Numbered from the stretch's first letter, positions 1 to 5,601 are shown. The stretch is DNA of 5,601 bases from Leptospira ellisii (GCF_002811955.1 NZ_NPEF01000238.1:1-5601); one strand, 5' to 3'. Program-made: numbers and translations. The notes: a model not told the origin generated them from the sequence alone.

Positions 1-75
1 ACTTCGTTCGGTGAAATTCCGGTCCCCGGTCTTTTAAACAGAAAATCATCCAGAGTGACCTTTTGACCTTTCGGA
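1..75 (-). repeat. Left arm of a 75-bp perfect inverted repeat (antisense copy of part of neuB)
   Basis: Bases 1-75 are the exact reverse complement of bases 1130-1204, read base by base. Identity ends at base 76 (T, where a match would need A). The arm starts at the window edge, so it may be longer outside. On the minus strand it encodes NeuB residues about 303-327, part of the SAF domain (PKGQKV...RPGTGISPNEV). The minus frame stays open leftwards to the edge but has no start codon between the stop at 222-224 and the repeat. It is therefore a fragment rather than the start of a second neuB. It could be a true inverted duplication, one end of an invertible segment, or a chimeric/fold-back join at a contig end. 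The last is judged most likely because the arm lies exactly at the edge and interrupts a coding frame. Confidence 0.95.
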
Positions 76-76
76 T

Positions 77-250
77 GTTTTTCGAAGTAAGTTCGAAAAC
101 GCTCGCGATACGATGAAAAAGGTTCGATACAGAGAGTTTTTCGAAGAATATTATAAACAAGTAATCCGCTTCCTTCCCCAAAACCCCCTTTGGTGGGAGG
201 ACGGTATGGTAATCGAGGAGTTTAATGAAAATACGATTGACCCCAAATAA
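77..250 (+). CDS. C-terminal tail of an unrecognised protein, 5' part missing
   Basis: The frame from 77 to the TAA at 248-250 encodes about 57 residues that look like real protein. They are rich in charged and aromatic residues, with stretches REFFEEYYKQ and NPLWWEDGM, and the codon choice matches the downstream genes. In this frame a stop lies at 56-58, inside the inverted-repeat arm. The natural reading frame is thus lost exactly where the foreign 75 bp begins. The only in-frame ATGs are at 113 (no ribosome binding site) and 206, so I read this as the end of a longer gene, not a 45-residue small gene. It overlaps the start of neuB by 26 bp, which fits translational coupling in one operon. 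I do not recognise the family. From its position it may be another surface-sugar biosynthesis protein. No signal peptide or membrane segment is visible in what remains. Confidence 0.6.
   Translation, partial: VFRSKFENARDTMKKVRYREFFEEYYKQVIRFLPQNPLWWEDGMVIEEFNENTIDPK
215..220 (+). promoter_or_regulatory. Ribosome binding site of neuB
   Basis: GAGGAG lies 4 nt before the ATG at 225. It is a strong Shine-Dalgarno match, slightly close to the start, and sits inside the tail of the preceding gene. It supports the chosen neuB start. Confidence 0.7.
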
Positions 251-1280
251 GGAAGTCTATAACCATTGCGAGCCGTATGTAATCGCCGAAATAGGAGCGA
301 ATCATAACGGCGACGTCGAACTCGCCAAACGGATGATCGACGCGGCCATAGCAGCCGGAGCGGATGCGGTTAAATTTCAATCCTGGACGCCGGACTCTTT
401 GATTTCAAAAGAGGAATACGATAGAAATCAGACGTATAACGATTCCAAAAAAAAGCACTTCGGTTCCTTGAAGGAAATGGTGGAAGCCTATTACCTAAAT
501 AGAGACCAACATTTCGAACTTGCCGAATATTGTAAAGGGCGCAACGTCGATTTTCTTTCCACTCCTTTCTCAAAAGAAGAGGCGGATTTGCTCCAAAGTC
601 TGAACGTTCCGTTTTTTAAGATCGCCTCCATGGATTTGAATAACATAGAATTGTTAAAATACGCCGCTTCCTTCGGAAAGGCGATCGTCCTATCGACGGG
701 AATGGGATCCATGGCCGAAATCGAAACCGCGGTCGATACGATCGAAAGACAAGGAAATAATAATATCGTTCTGCTTCATTGTATTTCCATCTATCCTCCC
801 GCATACGAGGACATTCATTTGAATAATATTCCCATGCTGGAAAAGGCCTTCGGTTATCCCGTCGGTTTTTCCGATCATACGATCGGCACTTCGATTCCAC
901 TGGCGAGCGTGGCTTTGGGGGCTTGCGTCATCGAGAAACACTTTACGACGGATAAGGATTTACCCGGTTGGGATCATGAAATCTCTGCGGATCCGAGTGA
1001 GATGAAGGAGATATGCGTTCAATCGAAGAATATCGCACGATCGCTCGGAAGTTGGCGTCGGACCGTATCGAAAGCGGAACAGGAAAAGAAACTTAAGTTT
1101 AGGCGATCCGTCGTCGCGGCGAAAGCGATTCCGAAAGGTCAAAAGGTCACTCTGGATGATTTTCTGTTTAAAAGACCGGGGACCGGAATTTCACCGAACG
1201 AAGTCTACGGTTTGGTCGGCAAGGTTGTCTCGCGGGACATCCAGGCGGATAAGGTCGTTTCTTGGGAGGACTTCGTTTAA
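225..1280 (+). CDS. neuB: NeuB-family nonulosonic acid synthase (legionaminic/N-acetylneuraminic acid synthase)
   Basis: This cytoplasmic enzyme condenses phosphoenolpyruvate with an N-acetylated 6-carbon sugar to form a 9-carbon nonulosonic acid. The 351-residue length is normal for the family. Residues about 15-280 form the TIM-barrel synthase domain, opening with AEIGANHNG (21-29, including the conserved Glu22). It continues with KIASMD (132-137), LLHCISIYP (183-191), FSDHTIG (215-221) and IEKHFT (236-241). His218 and His239 match the family's two metal-binding histidines. Residues about 292-351 form the C-terminal SAF (antifreeze-like) domain, with RRSVVA and RPGTGISP (317-324). Arg317 probably corresponds to the substrate-contacting arginine of Neisseria NeuB. 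The start ATG has a strong ribosome binding site. NeuB, LegI and PseI are hard to separate by motif alone. The PtmE-like gene two places downstream favours LegI (2,4-diacetamido-2,4,6-trideoxymannose as substrate). Bases 1130-1204 are duplicated inverted at the left edge. Confidence 0.93.
   Translation: MKIRLTPNKEVYNHCEPYVIAEIGANHNGDVELAKRMIDAAIAAGADAVKFQSWTPDSLISKEEYDRNQTYNDSKKKHFGSLKEMVEAYYLNRDQHFELAEYCKGRNVDFLSTPFSKEEADLLQSLNVPFFKIASMDLNNIELLKYAASFGKAIVLSTGMGSMAEIETAVDTIERQGNNNIVLLHCISIYPPAYEDIHLNNIPMLEKAFGYPVGFSDHTIGTSIPLASVALGACVIEKHFTTDKDLPGWDHEISADPSEMKEICVQSKNIARSLGSWRRTVSKAEQEKKLKFRRSVVAAKAIPKGQKVTLDDFLFKRPGTGISPNEVYGLVGKVVSRDIQADKVVSWEDFV
1130..1204 (+). repeat. Right arm of the 75-bp inverted repeat, inside neuB
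   Basis: This is the partner of bases 1-75, with 1054 bp between the arms. Here the sequence sits in an intact reading frame (NeuB residues about 303-327) with the expected SAF-domain motif. This copy is therefore evidently the native one, and the copy at the left edge is the displaced one. Confidence 0.95.
1264..1270 (+). promoter_or_regulatory. Ribosome binding site of the CMP-sugar synthetase
   Basis: GGGAGGA lies inside the last codons of neuB, 12 nt before the ATG at 1283. The spacing is long, but it is the only good match nearby. It excludes the TTG at 1262 as start, because that codon would lie just before the site rather than after it. Confidence 0.55.
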
Positions 1281-1282
1281 CA

Positions 1283-1969
1283 ATGTTGGCCGTTATACCC
1301 GCTCGCGGCGGATCGAAAGGATTACCCGGTAAGAATGTCCGGCCCTTACTCGGAAAGCCGCTCATCGCTTACACGATCGAAGCCGCAAAACGTTCCAAGG
1401 AAATAACGAGAATCGTAATTTCGACGGACGATGTCGATATCGCGGATGTCGCCGTATCCTACGGCGCCGAGTTGCCGTTTATGCGACCGGCCGAGTTGGC
1501 GACGGATACCGCTCTCGGAGTGGATAATTATATATATACGATCGATCGTTTGGAGAAGGAAGGGAACGAAAGCATAAAATCCTTCACGGTGCTTCAACCC
1601 ACTTCGCCGTTGAGAATTTCCGAAGACATCGATGGAGCGATCCACCTTTTTCGAGAACGGAACGCCGATTCCGTCGTCAGTTATACGGAAGAGGCGCATC
1701 CGGTCGTATGGCATAGATATGTGAACGAGGATCTCAGCTTTGAAAACATCTTCGAGGAAAATATTAAAAACCGTCAGGACAATCGTAGATCCTATTATCC
1801 GAACGGATGTGTGTTCGTTTTTAAAGCGGATATGGTTCGAAAAAGACGGCTTTATTCGGATCGCTCCTACGCTTATCTGATGCCTAGATCCCGTTCGGTG
1901 GATATCGATACTTTGGAAGATTTCGAATATGCCGAATACTTAATGGAAAAGAGCGCAAACAAAAAATGA
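1283..1969 (+). CDS. neuA: CMP-nonulosonic acid synthetase (NeuA/LegF-type cytidylyltransferase)
   Basis: The enzyme activates the 9-carbon sugar with CTP, giving the CMP-sugar donor and pyrophosphate. The 228-residue protein matches the usual size of the single-domain bacterial enzyme. The N-terminus IPARGGSKGLPGKN (5-18) is the nucleotide-binding signature. VISTDD (45-50), LQPTSPLR (104-111), the NRQD..RR segment (163-169) with PNGCVFVF (173-180), and SVDIDTLEDF (205-214, metal-binding Asp207 and Asp209) follow in family order. I start at ATG 1283, where the signature begins directly. An in-frame TTG at 1262 would add seven residues but lies inside neuB, upstream of or over the GGGAGGA that serves as ribosome binding site. 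The gene begins 2 bp after the neuB stop and overlaps the next gene by 4 bp, so the three are surely one unit. Legionaminic versus neuraminic substrate cannot be told from motifs; the neighbour favours LegF. Confidence 0.93.
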   Translation: MLAVIPARGGSKGLPGKNVRPLLGKPLIAYTIEAAKRSKEITRIVISTDDVDIADVAVSYGAELPFMRPAELATDTALGVDNYIYTIDRLEKEGNESIKSFTVLQPTSPLRISEDIDGAIHLFRERNADSVVSYTEEAHPVVWHRYVNEDLSFENIFEENIKNRQDNRRSYYPNGCVFVFKADMVRKRRLYSDRSYAYLMPRSRSVDIDTLEDFEYAEYLMEKSANKK

Positions 1970-3003
1970 AAAAAAGTCTCGTCCTTTCGGAAAATTCCAC
2001 GCTGGAAGAAGCGTTAAAAATATTGGACGAAAACGGTAACGGGACATTGACGGTGGTGGATGACGAGGGGCGTTTAATCGGACTTATCACCGACGGCGAC
2101 GTGAGAAGGGGAATCCTAAATAAAAAAAACGATCTTAAGGATTTCATCAATTTTCACCCGTTGAAGCTGTCTTCGAACACGCCGCGGGTCGAAGCGCTTA
2201 AAATACTGCGATCGGCGCATAGAAGACAGATACCGATTATAGACGATCGGGGGGTGTTGAAGGACGTCCTGATCCTGGACGATTACGAATTTACTCCTAG
2301 GACAAACGTCGTAGTGATCATGGCCGGCGGCTTAGGGACCCGTTTGGGGGATTTGACGAAAGACGTACCGAAGCCCATGCTAAAAGTCGGAAATCGTCCC
2401 ATATTGGAGAACATTATCACTTGTTTTCGGGACTTCGGATTTTACAGATTCATATTATGCTTAAATTATAAATCCGAGATAATACGGAATTACTTCGGAG
2501 ACGGATCGCAGTGGGGAGTGGTGATCGATTACACCTTGGAGGAAAAAAGGTTGGGAACCGCCGGGGCGTTAAGTTTGATTCCGAAGGAAAAAATGGACGA
2601 TTCGTTTTTCGTCACCAATGCGGACATCCTAACCACCGTCGACTTCGTTTCGTTCCTGGAATTCCATAACCGATCCAAGGCGATCGGCTCCGTTTGCGTC
2701 AAAAAAAACCAATACCAGATTCCGTTCGCTAAGATCAATTTCGACGAACGTTTTTTGATTCGAGAAGTGCAGGAAAAACCCGCCGTCGAATATTTCGCCA
2801 ATGCGGGAATTTACGTTTTTAAACCTGAAGTTCTGGATCTGATTCCTTCGAACGCGTATTTCGACATGCCCGATTTACTGGAAAGGATCAAAACTCAGAG
2901 CGACGGCTTATTCGCCTACGTTATGGAGGATTATTGGTTGGACATCGGGCGCAAAGAGGATTATCGGAGCGCCAACGAAGATTTAAACTGGGGCGAATTT
3001 TGA
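1966..3003 (+). CDS. ptmE: CBS-domain sugar-phosphate nucleotidyltransferase (PtmE-like, probable glucosamine-1-phosphate guanylyltransferase)
   Basis: The 345-residue protein has two CBS repeats at the N-terminus (about 4-55, with GLITDGDVRRGIL at 39-51, and about 62-108, ending VLILDDYEF). A nucleotidyltransferase domain fills residues about 115-345. The latter shows the nucleotide-binding loop MAGGLGTRL (119-127), PKPMLKVGNRPILE (135-148, with conserved lysine), GTAGAL (197-202), the metal-binding TNAD (217-220) and YWLDIGRKEDY (323-333). This is the build of Campylobacter jejuni PtmE (Cj1329). PtmE makes GDP-glucosamine from glucosamine-1-phosphate and GTP at the start of the CMP-legionaminic acid pathway. 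That role here is inference from architecture and neighbours. Mannose- or glucose-1-phosphate specificity is possible, as the catalytic domain alone does not decide it. The start overlaps the previous stop (ATGA). No strong ribosome binding site is present, so coupling is likely. CBS pairs often sense adenine nucleotides, so activity may be allosterically controlled. Confidence 0.82.
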   Translation: MKKSLVLSENSTLEEALKILDENGNGTLTVVDDEGRLIGLITDGDVRRGILNKKNDLKDFINFHPLKLSSNTPRVEALKILRSAHRRQIPIIDDRGVLKDVLILDDYEFTPRTNVVVIMAGGLGTRLGDLTKDVPKPMLKVGNRPILENIITCFRDFGFYRFILCLNYKSEIIRNYFGDGSQWGVVIDYTLEEKRLGTAGALSLIPKEKMDDSFFVTNADILTTVDFVSFLEFHNRSKAIGSVCVKKNQYQIPFAKINFDERFLIREVQEKPAVEYFANAGIYVFKPEVLDLIPSNAYFDMPDLLERIKTQSDGLFAYVMEDYWLDIGRKEDYRSANEDLNWGEF

Positions 3004-3095
3004 AAAAATATAGATCCTTTGTTTTCGGGTTATTTTTTGAAACAATAAAAGACGCAGTGAAACCGCGTCGAAATTAAATACGTTACTGATACTAT
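3004..3095. other. 92-bp AT-rich gap with a small hairpin
   Basis: This is the first real gap after a gene trio packed with 2-bp or overlapping junctions. It is visibly more AT-rich than the genes. A short inverted repeat, GACGC (3051-3055) and GCGTC (3065-3069), could form a 5-bp stem with a 9-nt loop. On the + strand no T-run follows, so it is not a convincing terminator for the upstream genes. On the minus strand TTTTATT follows it, but no minus-strand gene needs it. TTGAAA at 3037-3042 resembles a -35 box, but I see no -10 at proper spacing. Confidence 0.5.
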
Positions 3096-4400
3096 ATGAA
3101 CGATATTGCAATTAAAATCGAAGATGTGTCCAAGTTATATAAACTTGGATTGGTCGGAGTAAATACGTTAGGTGAAGATTTGAATCGGTGGTGGCATCGG
3201 ATCCGTGGTAAATCGAACCCTTATTTTGACAGCGGAAAAACGAATGATCGAACTTCTCGCGAGGCGGTGGAATATGTCTGGGGTTTGAAAGACGTTTCTT
3301 TGACTGTAAAAAAGGGCGAAGTCGTAGGTATTATCGGCAAAAACGGTGCGGGTAAGTCGACTTTGCTTAAGATCCTATCTCGCGTGACTAATCCGACGAA
3401 AGGTTCCATCAAGGTGCGCGGCAAAATTTCGAGTTTGCTCGAAGTCGGTACCGGGTTTCATCCCGATCTAACAGGAAGGGAGAATATTTTTCTGAATGCA
3501 GCAATCCTAGGAATGAAGAAGGCCGAGGTATTGTCAAAGTTAGACGAAATTGTGGATTTCGCGGGAGTCGGTATGTATCTTGATACGCCCGTGAAAAGAT
3601 ACTCCTCCGGAATGTATGTTCGTCTCGCCTTCGCGGTGGCGGCACATTTGGAGCCGGATATTCTTGTCGTGGATGAGGTACTGGCGGTCGGAGACGCCGA
3701 ATTCCAGCAAAAGGCGATAGGAAGGATGCAATCAGCGACTCAACAAGAGGGACGGACGGTTTTAGTAGTAAGTCATAATATGACGTCCATACGAAAGTTG
3801 TGTTCAAGGGGCATCGTTTTGACTAAGGGAGAAGTGTCGTTCGACGGCGATACGGAGACGGCGATCTCCAAATACTTAGGCCAGAATAGTAGCGACTCCT
3901 CCTATAGTCTGGACGGGGAAATGCTTAAAACGCAGGCTGAAGAAAATCTTTTCATTAATAAAAGATTTTTGTCCGCGAATTCGATTCGCATCACAGATAC
4001 CTCGGGAAAAACAAAAGGGGAATTTAGGAGCGACGAAGATATCTTTTTGGAAATCGATTTTCGAGTACATGAGGAAATAACCGATTTCCGTTTATTGGTC
4101 GTGGTGAACGATAAAGAGGGGAACGAACTGGCGGCGAGTTGTTTTACCGACGATCCACAAATGAGCCATATGCGTAGATTGCAGATCGGCGATCATAAAT
4201 GGAGATGTAAATTCAATAAGGACACTTTCGGAGGAAATCAATTTTTTCTTTCCGTGTTTTTAACGTTTCCGTATTCCCATCATATCGCATTTAGGAATCT
4301 TCTCTCGTTCAAGGTCAGCTTTATCGGCTTTAACGGAATCACTAAGTTGGTCAACGCGGGCTCCCCGTTCCGTCCTCAATTGGAGTGGAGTCAATCGTGA
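3096..4400 (+). CDS. wzt: Wzt-type polysaccharide ABC transporter, ATP-binding protein
   Basis: This ATPase subunit would drive export of a completed, lipid-linked polysaccharide across the inner membrane. The opening IAIKIEDVSKLYKLG (4-18) and the insertion about 20-60 (including LNRWWHRIRGK) are typical of O-antigen exporters. The nucleotide-binding domain has Walker A GKNGAGKS (81-88), LLEVGTGFHPDLTG (114-127), signature YSSGMYVRLAFA (169-180), Walker B ILVVDE (189-194) and switch His227 in SHN. In the Q-loop position it has Glu, as is usual for the Wzt/TagH group. Residues about 285-430 form a beta-rich C-terminal domain like the Wzt domain that recognises the modified end of the glycan. 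Total length (434) fits such two-domain proteins. ATG 3096 is the only workable start because a stop in frame lies at 3087-3089, yet no ribosome binding site precedes it. The partner permease (Wzm) is not adjacent in this window. Confidence 0.92.
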   Translation: MNDIAIKIEDVSKLYKLGLVGVNTLGEDLNRWWHRIRGKSNPYFDSGKTNDRTSREAVEYVWGLKDVSLTVKKGEVVGIIGKNGAGKSTLLKILSRVTNPTKGSIKVRGKISSLLEVGTGFHPDLTGRENIFLNAAILGMKKAEVLSKLDEIVDFAGVGMYLDTPVKRYSSGMYVRLAFAVAAHLEPDILVVDEVLAVGDAEFQQKAIGRMQSATQQEGRTVLVVSHNMTSIRKLCSRGIVLTKGEVSFDGDTETAISKYLGQNSSDSSYSLDGEMLKTQAEENLFINKRFLSANSIRITDTSGKTKGEFRSDEDIFLEIDFRVHEEITDFRLLVVVNDKEGNELAASCFTDDPQMSHMRRLQIGDHKWRCKFNKDTFGGNQFFLSVFLTFPYSHHIAFRNLLSFKVSFIGFNGITKLVNAGSPFRPQLEWSQS

Positions 4401-4454
4401 TTCTCTGCGATTCGGCGTTTTCTTTTCGTCCGTTTAAGATATCTTTTAAATACC
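4401..4454. other. 54-bp spacer with an AT-rich near-palindrome
   Basis: This lies between the ATPase stop and the first ATG of the next gene. Bases 4433-4450 read TTTAAGATATCTTTTAAA, symmetrical apart from one extra T, with a perfect 10-bp core AAGATATCTT (4436-4445). It could be a regulator site or part of a promoter, but chance in AT-rich DNA is equally likely. No T-tailed hairpin typical of a terminator is present. Confidence 0.35.
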
Positions 4455-5601
4455 ATGAATCATAAAAAAAAGAAAGGGGAACGGGTGATCCTAAGCTCCT
4501 TTTTGCATACTTCGCACATAGATTTAGCCGTAGAACTTAAGAGGATAATGAATTGGGAACCGGTCTATTGGCTTTCGATAGCCATCGAAAAAGAGATAAA
4601 AGCCGCCTTTCCGGATTCTGTTTTCCATTCTATGTTCGAGGCTCGGAGAGGATTATTTCCCTCCGGAGAACCTAAAATTCGAAATAGGAAAGTCGACGGC
4701 GGTTTTTTCGAATCACTGTCGAAACACGAAGCGGATTTTATGAATATATTAAGCAGGTCCGATATGGACGGCTGGTGTATTTCCTACGAGGAAAGGAAGG
4801 AATTGTATTTCGGTCTTCTGGATTACTGGGCGAGTATCATTGAAGAAAAGGGAATTACCCTGGCTTTATTCTGGGTGATTCCGCACGGAACCGAAACGTT
4901 CACGTTGTATTTGGTCTGCAAATATCTAGGAATTCCGACCCTTTTTATAGAGCCGGGAATTATATTCGAAAAACGTTATATGGCTTCCGCGTCCATATTC
5001 GATAGGTCCTCGTTGATTCGGATGAAAAAGGCGGAATTTAAAAATAAAAAACGCGTCTTAGCATTAAACGAGGATTCGGATAATTATCTGCAGCGTTTGA
5101 ATTCCGATTACGGATCGGTCACTCCCGAATATTTAAAAAAACCCTGGGGGCGTGAGATCGCGCAAGGGTGGGGGGAATTGAAGGAGGATCTGAATAAATT
5201 CATGGAGGTGATCAGGACCGACCCTTTTAAGAAGGCCCGTTTTCATATGAAAATTTCCAGAGCCTCTATGAAACATCAGGACTCTGACTTTTCGAATTTG
5301 GGACGATTTTTGTATTTGCTGCGAAGTAAATATAGGAATAAGAAACTTAAAAAACTTTATCGGAGTTTCTGCGAAACGCCGGACTTGAATTCTAATTACG
5401 TTTATTTCGCCGCGAATTATCAACCCGAGGCGACTACTACTCCCGCGGCGGGTTATTACACGGATTTATATTTATGTTTGACGATGTTGAGTCGTTCTAT
5501 TCCGACCGGATGGAAGATCTATTTTAAGGAAAATATGGCGATATTCCGGCCACTTCGAATCATCCAATCCGTGCCGAGCCAAAACGGCAAAGAGCAATCT
5601 T
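4455..5601 (+). CDS. Capsule/LPS biosynthesis protein, 3' end beyond window
   Basis: One frame stays open from ATG 4455 to the window edge (382 complete codons, no stop seen). I recognise the style of proteins found in capsule and LPS loci and annotated as capsular or surface carbohydrate biosynthesis proteins. It has a nucleotide-sugar-transferase-like first half with IPHGTETFTLYLVCKYLGIP (142-161) followed by TLFIEPG (162-168). A second half has YFAANYQPEATTTP (317-330) and GWKIYFKEN (352-360). Family members often show QPEA(T/S) and then K-E-H/N-P at these places; here Met361 stands where Pro is usual. The family is likely glycosyltransferase-related, but its reaction is not established and I assign none. 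No signal peptide or membrane helix is apparent, so it is probably cytoplasmic. The start may instead be GTG 4485 (residue 11), which has a ribosome binding site and removes a lysine-rich run. The location after the exporter fits a polysaccharide operon. Confidence 0.75.
   Translation, partial: MNHKKKKGERVILSSFLHTSHIDLAVELKRIMNWEPVYWLSIAIEKEIKAAFPDSVFHSMFEARRGLFPSGEPKIRNRKVDGGFFESLSKHEADFMNILSRSDMDGWCISYEERKELYFGLLDYWASIIEEKGITLALFWVIPHGTETFTLYLVCKYLGIPTLFIEPGIIFEKRYMASASIFDRSSLIRMKKAEFKNKKRVLALNEDSDNYLQRLNSDYGSVTPEYLKKPWGREIAQGWGELKEDLNKFMEVIRTDPFKKARFHMKISRASMKHQDSDFSNLGRFLYLLRSKYRNKKLKKLYRSFCETPDLNSNYVYFAANYQPEATTTPAAGYYTDLYLCLTMLSRSIPTGWKIYFKENMAIFRPLRIIQSVPSQNGKEQS
4474..4479 (+). promoter_or_regulatory. 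Possible ribosome binding site for an internal GTG start at 4485
   Basis: AAGGGG sits 5 nt before an in-frame GTG at 4485. No Shine-Dalgarno match is visible before the ATG at 4455. This favours the shorter start for the last gene. Confidence 0.45.

Noticed and set aside
77..146. 11-bp direct repeat GTTTTTCGAAG at 77-87 and 136-146
   Set aside because: It is short, lies within coding sequence and uses common codons of this genome, so chance is sufficient.
1..221. Open minus-strand frame that includes the antisense NeuB SAF-domain fragment and could be a second, divergent neuB
   Set aside because: No start codon lies between the stop at 222-224 and the repeat. The residues upstream of the repeat do not resemble NeuB. 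The + strand of 77-250 reads as better protein.
113..250. Stand-alone 45-codon gene starting at ATG 113
   Set aside because: There is no ribosome binding site and protein-like sequence continues upstream of the ATG to about 77, so it is better read as the tail of a truncated gene.
1262..1282. TTG start extending the CMP-sugar synthetase by seven residues
   Set aside because: The family signature begins right at ATG 1283, and the ribosome binding site lies downstream of the TTG.
3051..3069. Hairpin GACGC/GCGTC as a rho-independent terminator
   Set aside because: The stem is only 5 bp and no T-run follows on the + strand. The T-rich side faces the minus strand, which has no gene to terminate.
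3221..3807. Long minus-strand open frames opposite the ABC transporter gene and other genes
   Set aside because: They are shadows of well-supported + strand genes, with low-complexity proline/arginine/serine-rich translations and no recognisable motifs.
5133..5423. Minus-strand 96-codon open frame opposite the last gene
   Set aside because: The + strand frame is continuous and carries family motifs. The minus translation shows none.

Overview
This window is a piece of a surface-polysaccharide (O-antigen type) locus with every recognisable gene on the + strand. It holds three sugar-activation genes, an ABC-transporter ATPase and two incomplete genes, one at each edge. Base composition is roughly mid-40s percent GC by eye (not fully counted). 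Codon choice and gene style resemble the rfb region of a Leptospira of the higher-GC (non-interrogans) groups, or a close relative. That placement is inference from style, not from a marker gene.

Left edge (1-250): bases 1-75 are an exact reverse complement of bases 1130-1204, which lie inside the neuB gene. From about 77 a protein-coding frame runs to a stop at 248-250. It is the C-terminal tail of an unrecognised gene whose body is absent, and it overlaps the next gene by 26 bp. The switch at 75/76 looks like a rearrangement or an assembly join.

Centre (225-3003): a tight, probably co-transcribed trio. A NeuB-family sialic/legionaminic acid synthase (225-1280) is followed 2 bp later by a CMP-nonulosonate cytidylyltransferase (NeuA/LegF, 1283-1969). 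That gene overlaps by ATGA with a nucleotidyltransferase carrying two N-terminal CBS domains (1966-3003). The third gene has the architecture of PtmE, the glucosamine-1-phosphate guanylyltransferase of the Campylobacter CMP-legionaminic acid pathway. The trio therefore points to a legionaminic-acid-type sugar more than to N-acetylneuraminic acid. PtmE would make the GDP-linked precursor at the start of the pathway, NeuB/LegI would condense the 6-carbon sugar with phosphoenolpyruvate, and NeuA/LegF would activate the product with CTP. The intermediate steps (dehydratase, aminotransferase, acetyltransferase, epimerase/hydrolase) are not in this window.

Right part (3004-5601): after a 92-bp gap comes a Wzt-type ATPase with a C-terminal glycan-binding-like domain (3096-4400), for export of finished polysaccharide. 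After a further 54-bp gap comes the N-terminal ~382 codons of a capsule/LPS biosynthesis protein (4455 to beyond the edge). No membrane permease (Wzm), glycosyltransferase of standard type, tRNA, rRNA, CRISPR array or transposase was seen. No stretch longer than 300 bases lacks a gene.
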